Assembly (NCBI RefSeq): GCF_900113605.1
Contig: NZ_FOPY01000014.1
Coordinates: 62,001-126,000, forward strand
Reading direction: 5' to 3'
DNA from: Modicisalibacter xianhensis
Lineage (GTDB): Bacteria; Pseudomonadota; Gammaproteobacteria; Pseudomonadales; Halomonadaceae
DNA length: 64,000 bases
Positions within the stretch are counted from its first letter, which is position 1. Each line of letters begins with the position of its first letter. The notes under the pieces are model-generated. The model saw only the letters and a program-made list of their open reading frames with translations, was not told the origin of the DNA and made no database searches. The translations under genes and the position numbers were made by a program. Shown piece after piece: positions 1 through 8,671 of the stretch.

Positions 1-1
1 A

Positions 2-691
2 GCCTACTGGCAGCCAGGGCCTAGAGGTTTGCAATGCCAGCGTCTCCCGTATTCTCCAGCCGCGGGGCTCACAACGACCACCTACGATGACAACTTCAGT
101 TGCTCGATCAGGGACATCATTTCCTTGGCATCGGGGAAAGGCGATCTTGTCGACTACGCCACTCTCGACTCCTATGCCTTCGGCGAATGCCGCGGATTGG
201 TTCATAGCGATCGCGCCAGCATCGAACCCTTACTCAGCTGGCATGAACTCCGCTTCCATGGCGGCGCTGGAGAGTCACTGGAAGGCTTCAGCTGGCAACC
301 CGGGGGTTATCACTTACACAACCAGGGCGGCGCCCATCACTTCGCCGCGGCCCGCCTGATTGCAGGCTTCTTCGATCCTGAGCTACACATAAAGGCTCCC
401 CTGACCAGGCATGCACTGAATCCCGAGGTCGCCCTGAGCATCCTCGCCGCTTTCGACATCTTCTGTGAGCCAGAGGATCACACGATGAACGAGGCCTTCA
501 TGAAGCGCATGGCGGCAGCGCAGATACCATTCGCCACCTGTGCAGCACCCCCACCGTGGCAGGATGGCCATCGCCTCCTACTGTTCCCCCGACAACACAA
601 CAAAGCCACGGCAGCAGCAGACATATTCCGGGCCTACGGCTGGCTCGATGTCGGCGCATTTCTTGGCAGGCACGCGATGTTACAGCAGTAG
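2..691 (+). CDS. hypothetical protein, 5'-partial at window edge
   Basis: I do not recognise this family. The reading frame is open from base 2 to the stop at 691. The first possible internal start is a TTG at 29, with no clear ribosome binding site, so the true start probably lies left of the window. The product looks like a soluble globular protein with a His-rich stretch around residues 94-105 of the TTG-started form and no membrane segment. Its last ~35 codons have a decayed second copy at 1115-1248. That the fragment has kept matching codons suggests that this was a real gene. Function unknown. Confidence 0.55.
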   Translation, partial: AYWQPGPRGLQCQRLPYSPAAGLTTTTYDDNFSCSIRDIISLASGKGDLVDYATLDSYAFGECRGLVHSDRASIEPLLSWHELRFHGGAGESLEGFSWQPGGYHLHNQGGAHHFAAARLIAGFFDPELHIKAPLTRHALNPEVALSILAAFDIFCEPEDHTMNEAFMKRMAAAQIPFATCAAPPPWQDGHRLLLFPRQHNKATAAADIFRAYGWLDVGAFLGRHAMLQQ

Positions 692-717
692 CCAAGCAGC
701 ACGATCCCATCTATTGG

Positions 718-1008
718 TCAGGGCCAACGTCGCCCCAAACGCCTTGAAATGGCTAACGCCAACACCGCCCCCACCGCGATCAGTCCCAAAGCCACCGGCA
801 GGGAGGGTGCTGTGAGAATGGTAACAACTGCCCCAAGCAAGCCAGTGAATATGTCCGGGTATTCCAGAAGACAAAGGAAGAGATAAGCCCCAAGAAGCAA
901 GGTAAAGGGGGCAAATGCGATAAGTCGGGTGTACCAGCGGGAATCTTTGCCCACCATTGCGTCGAGGCACTTATCGAGTAGTTTTTGCAGAGAGTTTTTG
1001 GATTTCAT
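718..1008 (-). CDS. small multi-pass membrane protein, hypothetical
   Basis: A 96-residue protein. A charged N-terminus (about residues 1-28) is followed by two or three hydrophobic segments (about 30-50, 53-68 and 70-88) and ends in an Arg-rich tail, so it is probably an inner-membrane protein with positive residues inside. A good ribosome binding site (AAGGAG) lies 6 bases before the ATG. It is convergent with the gene ending at 691. I see no family motif, and function is unknown. Shadow frames here are weaker in codon pattern than this one. Confidence 0.55.
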   Translation of the reverse strand: MKSKNSLQKLLDKCLDAMVGKDSRWYTRLIAFAPFTLLLGAYLFLCLLEYPDIFTGLLGAVVTILTAPSLPVALGLIAVGAVLALAISRRLGRRWP

Positions 1009-1114
1009 GGGGTCTCCTTATTTGAATCCAGGGCGCCAACGTGGCGCTTCCTGTCTTATTTACCCCCAACGAAAAAAACCCCTTTGAATCCCTGCAAATT
1101 TCTCGCTTCGAACC

Positions 1115-1248
1115 CTGATCCCCCGCCGTGTCAGGTAGGCCATCGCCTCCTATAGTTACCCCGTGAGCACGACAAAGCCACGGCGGCAACTGGCCTACTC
1201 CGGGAGGCCTGCGACTGGCTCTATGCCTGCAGTCTCCTACGCCAATAG
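1115..1248 (+). pseudogene. decayed duplicate of the 3' end of the gene ending at 691
   Basis: Translated in the matching frame, this stretch reads like residues ~175-208 of the upstream hypothetical protein: a P-P-x-x-Q-x-G-H-R-L-L block, then a K-A-T-A-A block, then a D-W-L block. A TAG interrupts the frame directly after the HRLL block and another ends it at 1246-1248. It has no start or ribosome binding site. The DNA similarity to 545-650 is visible by eye. It is best read as the remnant of a tandem or segmental duplication. The rest of 1009-1338 holds nothing else that I can support. Confidence 0.55.
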
Positions 1249-1338
1249 GCAATTCCTCTGCCTTAGCCGAACAGATCGGCCCTATCCATTGGAAAGGGCC
1301 GATGCCGGTTAGCTCTAGTGCTGGCGCCAGCGCAGAGG

Positions 1339-1674
1339 CTATACGCCTAGCTGAACGCTGGTGGCCTGAATATACCCTTCTTCAATCTTGATTAGGACAC
1401 ATGTTTCATAGGGATCGTTCGGGTAAGGGCTACCGGCTTCAGAGAGATTGATGCCTCGCTGGCGCAGCGCTGTGATGGCCCTGCGGTTGGGAGAGCCATC
1501 AGGCTTGAAAAGCACGTCTTTCGAAAGTTCAATAATCTGCTCGATCAATTGCCGAGTACGGTCATCCGTTACGCTAAGAAACTCCCCATTGAGCAAGTTG
1601 CTCTCATCGTCCGGGTTGTATATGTCGTGAGCATCCAAATCGTTAATCGTCTGCGCCAGCGCATCTATGCTCAT
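1339..1674 (-). CDS. hypothetical acidic protein (111 aa)
   Basis: A small, soluble, rather acidic protein of unknown function. I chose the ATG at 1674 over one 20 codons upstream because AGGAGA sits 7 bases in front of it, and the extra upstream residues are Arg/Gln/Gly-rich like untranslated sequence. The C-terminal half reads like an alpha/beta fold ending in a predicted strand. It is first of a run of minus-strand backbone genes (1339-4625), each with its own ribosome binding site. No recognisable domain. Confidence 0.6.
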   Translation of the reverse strand: MSIDALAQTINDLDAHDIYNPDDESNLLNGEFLSVTDDRTRQLIEQIIELSKDVLFKPDGSPNRRAITALRQRGINLSEAGSPYPNDPYETCVLIKIEEGYIQATSVQLGV

Positions 1675-1808
1675 GCTGTGTCTCCTGTCCGGTTGCGATC
1701 GCCCCTGGCCACCCTGCGCCCTGGGTCCATTCAACTCTATGGTGTTGGTAACATAGTTTTACAAGCTAGAGAGGCGTATCGATAGCCTGCGCAGCCATCG
1801 GCCGCAAC

Positions 1809-1840
1809 GAAAAAGCCCCTGCCAGCAAGTGGTAGGGGCT
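1809..1840 (-). terminator. rho-independent terminator after the 1865-2119 gene
   Basis: On the minus strand the arms at 1834-1840 and 1814-1820 (AGCCCCT and its complement) form a stem extended by a GGTA/TGCC pair, followed by a run of T residues. It lies 25 bases past the stop of the minus-strand gene. Confidence 0.65.
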
Positions 1841-1864
1841 TGGAATGGATCAAAGATCCCTGTG

Positions 1865-2119
1865 TCACACTTCAGTGCTACCGACCCATTGGGTGCCGAG
1901 AAAAGCGTCTACGCCATCAGCAACCTCTTGGGGCAGCATCTGCTCAATACCTCTACCAGTCTCCTCCAAGGCCTCATGAGTCCAAGGTCCAGAGGGCAGG
2001 ACACGCAACAGCACCTTCGTGCGATCGAGATCCTGGATGGTCAATGGCTCAAGCTGATGTCCCGCAAGAATATCGGGTTCACCGGGCCACTGATCCGTCA
2101 CAAACTTGATACTGGACAT
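1865..2119 (-). CDS. hypothetical protein (84 aa)
   Basis: A small soluble protein with no recognised domain. The ATG at 2119 is preceded by GGAGGTAAGC, a strong ribosome binding site. The longer frame starting 16 codons upstream lacks one. The sequence has a short beta-rich N-terminus, a central L-D-R-T-K-V-L-L strand and a helical acidic C-terminal half. It is bracketed by two terminators, so it looks like a monocistronic plasmid gene. Confidence 0.6.
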   Translation of the reverse strand: MSSIKFVTDQWPGEPDILAGHQLEPLTIQDLDRTKVLLRVLPSGPWTHEALEETGRGIEQMLPQEVADGVDAFLGTQWVGSTEV

Positions 2120-2154
2120 GCTTACCTCCACGCGGGCATGTAGCCCAGATTGTG

Positions 2155-2186
2155 AAAGCCCCTCCACCTCTCGGTGTTGGGGCTTG
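2155..2186 (-). terminator. terminator after the 2211-2888 gene
   Basis: Arms at 2156-2162 (AAGCCCC) and 2179-2185 (GGGGCTT), with an inner CACC/GGTG pair, form a long hairpin. On the minus strand the stem runs into TTT. It lies directly after the stop of the minus-strand gene. Confidence 0.6.
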
Positions 2187-2210
2187 AAGGATCATGCGAT
2201 CCGATTCAGT

Positions 2211-2888
2211 TCAACGGCACCAATCCTGGATCTTTCTGGATAGCCGGTCAGCTTCATCCCAGCTCCAGAATTTCCCGCTCACCAGGGGCACTGCCACGAG
2301 GCCAGCATGTGGCAGCAGTCGCGTTAGGTATGCAGTACATACATACCCTTCGCAGTTCCCTCTGCGGGATTCAGTCATCAAGCCCACCGTGTTGGAGAAT
2401 GATGCAACCTGACAGAGTGAATACACTTCATTCGCGCCATCCTTGAATTCCAACAGATTCGCGACCCATTCATGCTCAGGGAGCATGACGTTGCAGTAGC
2501 GCTGGGCACGATCCTGGAGGTGCTCAGCGTATTTGCAGATGGTCTGCGCATTCAGCTCGTCTGCCCGGGGCAGCTCAATCAGCTGATCCTCAAGGTACTC
2601 GACGCTATCGCCTAGCAGCTCCGGCCGATAGTGAGCCAGCCGCTCTACCCAATCATCATCCTCATGGACTTGCTCACTGATGGATAGCTCCACCAGCTTA
2701 TCCTCGAGCACAAGCTCAACCAGCCTTGCGTCAGGACGGTCCCGGAGGTAGATGAACCGATCATCCGTGCGGTTCTGGCGAGACAGGCGATGGTCGATGC
2801 CCAATCCCTTCACGATCGGCTTCGGCAACTGCAGCCAGGCTAAGTCAGAGTTGGCATCACGGTGCAATACAGCTTCGATGGTCTTCAT
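2211..2888 (-). CDS. hypothetical protein with radC-motif-type leader (225 aa)
   Basis: A 225-residue soluble, acidic protein of unknown function. The start at 2888 is fixed by AGGAGAG 7 bases upstream, within the conserved leader at 2889-2927. The upstream codons of the longer frame are translation of the leader hairpin. The C-terminal third contains a conserved-looking stretch with Cys, Asn-Thr-Val-Gly and an F-W-S-W motif. Sharing its leader with the ardC-like and radC-like genes suggests a plasmid-establishment or DNA-related role, but that is inference only. Confidence 0.65.
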   Translation of the reverse strand: MKTIEAVLHRDANSDLAWLQLPKPIVKGLGIDHRLSRQNRTDDRFIYLRDRPDARLVELVLEDKLVELSISEQVHEDDDWVERLAHYRPELLGDSVEYLEDQLIELPRADELNAQTICKYAEHLQDRAQRYCNVMLPEHEWVANLLEFKDGANEVYSLCQVASFSNTVGLMTESRRGNCEGYVCTAYLTRLLPHAGLVAVPLVSGKFWSWDEADRLSRKIQDWCR

Positions 2889-2927
2889 TGGTTCTCTCCT
2901 CTCATTCCTGCGTTGTGCAGGTCTCAA
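2889..2927 (-). ncRNA. radC-motif-like 5' leader (copy 1)
   Basis: Read on the minus strand: GAGA, a CCTGC (2917-2921)/GCAGG (2907-2911) hairpin with a 5-nt loop, then AATGAGAGGAGAG and the ATG. The same layout occurs at 3468-3510, 54929-54973 and 55026-55061. It resembles the published radC RNA motif, which lies before radC, antirestriction and integrase genes. Confidence 0.6.
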
Positions 2928-2969
2928 GGGGAGGTAGGGGGGAGGGTGACACTGCTCGGCCTGGCGACG

Positions 2970-2999
2970 AAAAGAGCACCATCCCGGTAGGAATGGTGC
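2970..2999 (-). terminator. terminator after the 3012-3467 gene
   Basis: Arms at 2993-2999 and 2976-2982 (GCACCAT and complement) form a 7-bp stem. On the minus strand it is followed by TCTTTT. It lies 13 bases beyond the stop of the minus-strand gene. Confidence 0.65.
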
Positions 3000-3011
3000 C
3001 CTGTTGGAAGG

Positions 3012-3467
3012 TTACTCGAGGTGGGTGTCATCCCACATCGCAATCGTTACATCGCCTTCTGCAAGGCCCATGCAGACGATCTCGCTAATATCTTCCCGGG
3101 ATGAACCGTCCGCTGCCTCAAAGTGCCAGCCCCAGTCACGGGCACAGGCACATCGAGCCTGGTAGACAGCTTCCATTTGCTCATCTTCCCGGTAGTCCCG
3201 GATAGGAACCTCAACGGTGCCTATCCAGATCGTGCCAACGCCATTTCTTTGGTGGCAGAACGCGGTGTACGTCCGGGTCTCCGGCTCGGTCGTTGGCTCA
3301 TCCTTGGTCAGGCCAAAGCGCGTACCAAGAGCATGCTGAATACGAGCTGGCCAACAAGACAGCACGGCCCGCGCCATCTGGCTTTCAGGGTCGTTGGCAA
3401 GCAACCGTTTCGTGTAGTCGAGATTCCAACGGCGCCAGCTCAAGCGGTCCTGTGTCGACATCGGCAT
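3012..3467 (-). CDS. hypothetical protein with radC-motif-type leader (151 aa)
   Basis: A 151-residue soluble protein that I do not recognise. It begins with an Arg/Trp-rich helical segment and has a central beta-rich part (about residues 85-105) and an acidic C-terminus ending M-W-D-D-T-H-L-E. GGAGAG lies 6 bases before the ATG at 3467, and the leader upstream is the second copy of the hairpin leader. It lies between the truncated nuclease gene and the 2211-2888 gene, all in one direction, so it belongs to the same backbone block. Confidence 0.65.
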   Translation of the reverse strand: MPMSTQDRLSWRRWNLDYTKRLLANDPESQMARAVLSCWPARIQHALGTRFGLTKDEPTTEPETRTYTAFCHQRNGVGTIWIGTVEVPIRDYREDEQMEAVYQARCACARDWGWHFEAADGSSREDISEIVCMGLAEGDVTIAMWDDTHLE

Positions 3468-3510
3468 AACATTCTCTCCTCTCTCATTCCTGCTGGATTG
3501 CAGGTCTCAG
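3468..3510 (-). ncRNA. radC-motif-like 5' leader (copy 2)
   Basis: On the minus strand GAGA is followed by a CCTGC/GCAGG hairpin (arms 3500-3504 and 3489-3493), then AATGAGAGAGGAGAG, 6 bases before the start codon. Similarity to copy 1 extends further upstream through CCCTAACTCCC and GTCACC (to about 3533), so a promoter may be part of the conserved block. Confidence 0.6.
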
Positions 3511-3629
3511 AGGGAGTTAGGGGACAGGGTGACGCTTGAAGAGACGGGGGAAAGGGGCAGCGGACACCACCACGGTGCCCGTGTCATTTAACTAGATGGT
3601 GGTCGGCCTTGAGTGTGGCTCAGGTTCCA

Positions 3630-4625
3630 TTACCCGGCCAACGGGCACAGGAGGCCGCTATCGCGGATGTCAGCCACTCTGGCCTGCCCTAGGCCGCCGA
3701 TGTCCGTCAGCTGGCCCACAGAGCCCCAGGGGCGCATATCTGCAATCTGGCTGGCCCGTACCGGCCCGATGTGTGGCAGCCCCTCCAGAGCGCTCTCCGG
3801 GCTCGTGTTCAAGTCGATGCAATCGGATGCGAGCTGACCCGTATCGACAGTTGGGGAGCTGGCGCCAGGCCAGGCGTATAGCTTCAGCTCGGTGTTTCCC
3901 AACGCCATAAAGACCGGGGCATGGTCAGACACTGCAGAACGAGCTTCGTCGTGTTCCATCTGAAACAAGCTGGGGAAAGGGATCATCCCTTGATCCGTCA
4001 CGGGCAAGCCGGTGCTCTCGTACCAGAAATTATCGTAAAGGTTGCGGTAAACCCCTGTCTCGTGTGCCAGGGTGGTGGCCACTCGCTCCAAAGCCGGCAT
4101 GGCCCCAGCAGCTCGAAGTGCAGCCCATGCCACATGATCAGGTTCCAGGTTGAAATCTCCCGCTACCACTCGTGGCGTGTCGGGGTAGACCTCCCCAAGC
4201 CATTCCCAATAGTCGGCCAAGGCCTCAATCTCCGGGACGCGATCGCCGACTGAATCGCCATATACGACATGCACATTGGCCAGCGCCAGCTCGAGGCCAG
4301 ACTCTACATCTCGGAACACAGCCGAATAAGGCTCCCGGGCGAATACGTCATCATGATCGAGGAAGACTACCGCGCCCTCGGCATACTCCACCTCCGAAAC
4401 GCGCCAGACGAAGCCATAGTGCTCTCGATACCGCTCCCCCTTGCCAAGGGAATGGCTGGCCATCGATTCCCAGTCCTCGCCGGTCGTCTTCTCGAGCTGG
4501 TTGACCAGTGCTACCAAGGCATCCTCACTCATCAGCTCCTGCACGGCGATGAGATCCATCGACTGCATGATATGAGCCAGTTTTTCGATGTCCTTGCCGT
4601 TGTCCCAGCCCAGCTGGCGCACATT
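3630..4625 (-). pseudogene. DNase I-like nuclease with C-terminal HhH domain, 3' part (split by the island)
   Basis: This encodes an endonuclease/exonuclease/phosphatase-family domain followed by a helix-hairpin-helix domain. Counting from a GTG at 4622, I see the metal ligand Glu in A-V-Q-E (residue 29), G-D-F-N (155-158) and the catalytic S-D-H-A-P (232-236). A ComEA-like HhH segment spans about 265-328. The family normally starts with a signal peptide and a strand ending S-W-N; here only N-V-R-Q-L-G remains, and a stop lies 7 codons upstream. The missing signal peptide and S-W are found at 52507-52596, so the island at 4626-52506 split the gene. The remaining piece may still be translated from the GTG but would lack export. 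Confidence 0.85.
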
Positions 4626-4737
4626 TTTAGTCGGTCTGCTGCACTATCATTTAGCTTGTGAGTAAATTTATCAATTTAATAAATATCAGTTTTAAAAAGG
4701 AATTATTTTCGGTCTCTTCCTGATAACTACGCTACGC

Positions 4738-4749
4738 TTCTAAATGACA
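4738..4749 (+). repeat. 12-bp repeat near the island's left end
   Basis: TTCTAAATGACA. An identical 12-mer in the same orientation lies at 52456-52467, about 40 bases inside the right end. Here it overlaps the ATG of the first recombinase gene. It could be a recombinase binding site or a trace of an earlier recombination. Confidence 0.5.
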
Positions 4750-6717
4750 ACAATCATAAAGAAGCAATGGTGCTATATGACAGTCGGGCGCTCTGACATA
4801 GGTACCAATTTTACCCTCACATGCATCCTCCCGGGAGGGCGAAAGACCCGAACCTACCAGTTCTCGGGGCTGCGCCACCTTCCTGTCTCTGAAGCTGATC
4901 GGCTGCGTTCAGGTATGGAGAGGCAACTGGCGGGGAGGTCGCAGACCACCCAGCAGCATGTTATTTATCCGATAAATAACTATCTGGAGTGGTGCACCAC
5001 CCATGGTCGGAACCCATCCTTCTACCAATCGAGCGCAACCAAAGTCTTTGATAATCTTCATAGCTGGCTGATTTCGTGGCTCAGCTCGGAAGAGCGGGAA
5101 TATCTCTCCTCTCATCGCTATTGGGAAGCCGGTCGCCTACACCTGCGGCAATTACAACAGATCAAAGTAATCCCGGTTTTTCCACTGCCTCCGTTAGATA
5201 AGAAAGTGCCGGGACTTCGAAAAATTCATCGCTCTACTCCGACCGTTTTGGACAAGCTCGCCATTACGAGTAGCAGTGCACGCAAACTTGCACTCCCGAG
5301 CGTGAAAGATGGAGAGTTCTTCGACGACGTTCACAGAGCCAGCAGCGAGCTTTTGCGAGCTATTCGGGAGGCGGCTCAGCAGGAGGCCAGCGAATCCATC
5401 GAACTCTTCAAGAGAGGTCAGGAAATGGCTAGAGCCTGTGACATCGAGCGCTTGGAGTACTTCCTGGGCCGGGGCGTTACGTGTGACCCTGATCTGCGGC
5501 ATGGCAAATACCAGGCTCGCATCAGTTTCTTCTCGACGTACCACCCAAATGGTTTGCAGAATCTCGTGGGCTACCTTCATCACCGCCACAACGGAATCGC
5601 CGTCCTGGAGGCACTGCCCTTTTCATGGGGAAGTGTGACACAGAGTTACGGTCGAGAATTTGTTCGTCGCCATCTTGGGCTGACTCGAACAACCTCCGTA
5701 GCGTTCTTCATTCTGCTGGTGATTGAGCTAGGAGTGAACGTGGAGTCACTGGATTCGGCTCGCCTGCAAAATTTAAATGGCGAATTGCGTCTAACTAGCT
5801 CATTCGACGACCCCGCCCTGACCCGTGTTGCTGTTGTGAAGCCAAGGGCGGCGAAGGTCGTTCATAAGCTTGCAGGCCCAAGCGAGGCGATCAGTGTCTC
5901 GGAGATCATGTCCGCACTGTATGCGATGACGGAGCACTGGCGGCAAGATGGCGAAATGGCCCTGTGGCTGGCACCAAGAAGGGGCGATGTGCCGGCTCCG
6001 ATAGGAAAGCATCAGAGCCTTTGGAAAGCGTTCTTGCGTCGCTGGCCTAGTATCAGCGCGCTTATCTCGAAGCCTATAACCCGAGCGGATGTCCGTGTCC
6101 TGGGGGGCGTTGTGGTTTGGTTCGAAGCCGGAGGCGATATGCAGGTCGCCGCCGCGTATCTTAATAACAGACCCGACGTCGCCCTCCGCAACTACATTCC
6201 CAAAGAGATCCAGGACGCCTTCTATGAGCATCAGATTCGCAAATTCCAAAACCTCTTAGTTATCGCTGCAACGCAGCAAGATGCCGATATTTTGGTGAAA
6301 GCGCTGCGTTTTGAGTCCCTTGATGGGCTGAGTACCGAGCTGGAGGCGATTCGCCAAGACAAGGCCTTGTCCGGGTCCCCCATGTTCAAAAGAAGAGATC
6401 GGGAGATCGTGGCCGAATCCACTCCGCAACAGCAATCGGTATTTATGCTCAGCCCGAGGAATGTCGCGGTGCTTGAGCGGCTGTGCGATGCGCTCAAGGA
6501 GTTGCAGGCGAGGCACCCCCGATTCAGTCTAGATAGAGTCTATAAACGCTTTCTGGCTCGCGATTGGCTCGACCTGCGCAATTGTCTACATGGCGTCATG
6601 CGCAGTTGTATGGACCGCGAACTTGCGAGCATCTATCGAGAAGGCCTCGCGCTGGCGCGCAATACAGACTGCGAAATCGAGTTCCCATGTCTCAACGAGC
6701 TCCTGGAGGCTACATGA
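4744..6717 (+). CDS. large tyrosine-recombinase-like protein, catalytically degenerate (island gene 1)
   Basis: A 657-residue protein whose C-terminal half follows the tyrosine-recombinase layout but lacks the full catalytic set. The HxxR box reads A448-D-V-R451, so the His is replaced by Ala. The second histidine position (L-N-N-R) has no His either. The presumed nucleophile survives as Y484 in N-Y-I-P. No clear first Arg box is seen near residue 325. This suggests a structural or DNA-binding partner of the two intact recombinases downstream. I kept the ATG at 4744 although no ribosome binding site is evident. Its stop overlaps the next ATG (ATGA), so it is translationally coupled. The promoter probably lies in the AT-rich 4660-4740 stretch. 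Confidence 0.75.
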   Translation: MTTIIKKQWCYMTVGRSDIGTNFTLTCILPGGRKTRTYQFSGLRHLPVSEADRLRSGMERQLAGRSQTTQQHVIYPINNYLEWCTTHGRNPSFYQSSATKVFDNLHSWLISWLSSEEREYLSSHRYWEAGRLHLRQLQQIKVIPVFPLPPLDKKVPGLRKIHRSTPTVLDKLAITSSSARKLALPSVKDGEFFDDVHRASSELLRAIREAAQQEASESIELFKRGQEMARACDIERLEYFLGRGVTCDPDLRHGKYQARISFFSTYHPNGLQNLVGYLHHRHNGIAVLEALPFSWGSVTQSYGREFVRRHLGLTRTTSVAFFILLVIELGVNVESLDSARLQNLNGELRLTSSFDDPALTRVAVVKPRAAKVVHKLAGPSEAISVSEIMSALYAMTEHWRQDGEMALWLAPRRGDVPAPIGKHQSLWKAFLRRWPSISALISKPITRADVRVLGGVVVWFEAGGDMQVAAAYLNNRPDVALRNYIPKEIQDAFYEHQIRKFQNLLVIAATQQDADILVKALRFESLDGLSTELEAIRQDKALSGSPMFKRRDREIVAESTPQQQSVFMLSPRNVAVLERLCDALKELQARHPRFSLDRVYKRFLARDWLDLRNCLHGVMRSCMDRELASIYREGLALARNTDCEIEFPCLNELLEAT

Positions 6718-8669
6718 AAAAGTCTCTCGACCGCGCCCAACTCATTAGCTTTCTTGATGCTCCTGACTTCTCGGAGACTCCTATAGCCGATTGGCTGCTG
6801 TCCGACTGGCACGCCCCGGTGTGGTACATCAAAAGGGGGTTCGGCAAAGAAGAGCGAGTCCCCGGCACCGATCGGTGGCGTAGAGCCAATCGTATCAACT
6901 GGGACGTTAGGTTGCTGAAGGGAAGGACTTTGCTAGACCCGGAGATGGCGGATCTGCTGGAGACGATCCGGCGTCTGGTGTGGCTCTCCCGCTCCGGCCC
7001 TTCGATGTTCACATCGAATGCAAGGGTGCAGCTAAAACTTGCCCATGGCGCTATAGCCCTCATACGTTGGATGATCTTGCGAGGCTTGAGCGAGCCTTTA
7101 ACCATGCTCCGATTCGGGGCCCTGACAGTGAAGCACTTCGAATGGTTTCTTGAGGATGTCCAGCGGGGTTTGGAGGGCCTTCTCGGTGTCTCTGAGAACA
7201 TTCAGGCGTATCTTGCGGACCTAGAAGATAACGAGGACTACAGCTCAATACTGAATGCAGATGGCTTGGTTTCCTATCAGAAGTTGGCCGATGCGACCGA
7301 TCTCCCGATGGTACATTTAGCCAAGAGTCCAGCAGTGAGGGCCATTCTGGAGGAGAGCGGGTTATCAATGCCGCGACGCAATGACCGAAGTGCCTATACA
7401 ACTGAGCTGGTCGATCTTCGAATCGCGAATGGCTGGGGTGATGACGTAGAGCCTACCGTTGGCAAGCACACGATCTATAGTCTTCTGCTACCCTGGCGAG
7501 AACTTTTCACCCAACGTCCGTATCTGCCAGACGGCATTGGCTTTGACGCCTTCGGTATCGAATCAAGCCCAAGCTTATACGCAGAACAACTCGGTCGCGG
7601 CACCAACAGAACCCCTACCATTCCATACCCAATCGCACTGCACTACCTCAATCACGCGATCAAATGGGTGGTTGAGTATGGCCACGAGCTGGTCGGCTAT
7701 TATTTCGACCTAGTGGATGCGACTGGCGGCCAAAGACTAAGCAAATACAGTGGCACAGCTGCGTTTGGCAAGGTACGCCAGCCTGTAGCCCTTGATTCAC
7801 TGAATATAGTTCGTGCCCACAGATATCACACCGGCGTCAAACACCGTACCCGGCGCGAATCCCCCTCTATTTTCGATGCGATAGATTGTCTCATCGGCGC
7901 TTGCTTCCTAGTGCTTGGCGCGTTCTCAGCGCGGCGAGTCGAGGAGCTTGTTGCGCTCCGTGGAGACGGTTTGGTCGGCGAGCCGGGCTGCTATCGGCTG
8001 CGCTTTTACCTGGAAAAGGGAAGTGACTATGGACCTATGCAGGAAGTGTTGCGGCCGATACCCGATGTCGGCGCACAGGCATTCGGGCTTATTGCGTCGC
8101 TCTCGGGGACTGCCAGCACGAGCGGCTTCATCTTTCGCTTCGGGGACGCGCTTCGAGATATAGAGGGGAGGCATCTGATTATCAATCGCATGGCGCAGTT
8201 CGCCGACATGATCGAAGTACCAGCCCAGACCGTCAATGACGTTCTTGCTCGCTGGTACGTGCAGCCACACGAACTGCGTCGCTTCTTCGCGATGGCCTTC
8301 TTTTGGCATCGCCGCGACGCCTCCCTCGACGCCCTGTCATGGTTCATGGGTCACCTGAACAAAGAGCAAACCCTCCGCTACATCCAAGAGTCCATGGGTG
8401 GGGCAGAACTCTTCGAGGAGGAGGCGCGCTTTACGATGGAAGCCCTGCGTAGGCACATCGCCAATGTTGAAAACCGGGAAAAGCTTGAGGCGGATGTGGA
8501 GCGCCATTTCAATGTCAACCGCCTCGAAGTCATTCCTGACGAGGATCTCCAAGACTATCTTGAATACTTGCACGAATCAGGAGCGCTCAACATCGAGGTC
8601 GTTGCCAGTCCGGATGTGAAGAGCGCAGGCGAAGCGCTCATTATCCGATATCAGAGGGAGGTTGCATAG
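6714..8669 (+). CDS. tyrosine recombinase, large form (island gene 2)
   Basis: A 651-residue site-specific integrase. The catalytic residues look complete: Arg407/408 in S-A-R-R-V-E-E-L, a Lys in L-E-K-G-S, H519-E-L-R522, H547 in M-G-H-L and the nucleophile Y556 in L-R-Y-I. The ~400-residue N-terminal part would hold the core-binding and arm-binding domains. It starts at an ATG overlapping the upstream stop, with GGAGG 4 bases before it; a longer upstream extension would overlap gene 1 deeply and is rejected. The size recalls TnpB of Tn554-type elements. It probably acts with genes 1, 3 and 4 to excise and insert the island. Confidence 0.85.
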   Translation: MKKSLDRAQLISFLDAPDFSETPIADWLLSDWHAPVWYIKRGFGKEERVPGTDRWRRANRINWDVRLLKGRTLLDPEMADLLETIRRLVWLSRSGPSMFTSNARVQLKLAHGAIALIRWMILRGLSEPLTMLRFGALTVKHFEWFLEDVQRGLEGLLGVSENIQAYLADLEDNEDYSSILNADGLVSYQKLADATDLPMVHLAKSPAVRAILEESGLSMPRRNDRSAYTTELVDLRIANGWGDDVEPTVGKHTIYSLLLPWRELFTQRPYLPDGIGFDAFGIESSPSLYAEQLGRGTNRTPTIPYPIALHYLNHAIKWVVEYGHELVGYYFDLVDATGGQRLSKYSGTAAFGKVRQPVALDSLNIVRAHRYHTGVKHRTRRESPSIFDAIDCLIGACFLVLGAFSARRVEELVALRGDGLVGEPGCYRLRFYLEKGSDYGPMQEVLRPIPDVGAQAFGLIASLSGTASTSGFIFRFGDALRDIEGRHLIINRMAQFADMIEVPAQTVNDVLARWYVQPHELRRFFAMAFFWHRRDASLDALSWFMGHLNKEQTLRYIQESMGGAELFEEEARFTMEALRRHIANVENREKLEADVERHFNVNRLEVIPDEDLQDYLEYLHESGALNIEVVASPDVKSAGEALIIRYQREVA

Positions 8670-8671
8670 CC

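Noticed and set aside
536-552. Iteron-like word inside the first gene
   Set aside because: Similar to TGTGCAACATCCCCACC but with several mismatches, isolated and within codons that have their own protein-level match at 1115-1248.
3555-3590. Hairpin after the nuclease gene as a terminator
   Set aside because: A GACAC/GTGTC stem is present but no T run follows, so I did not list it.
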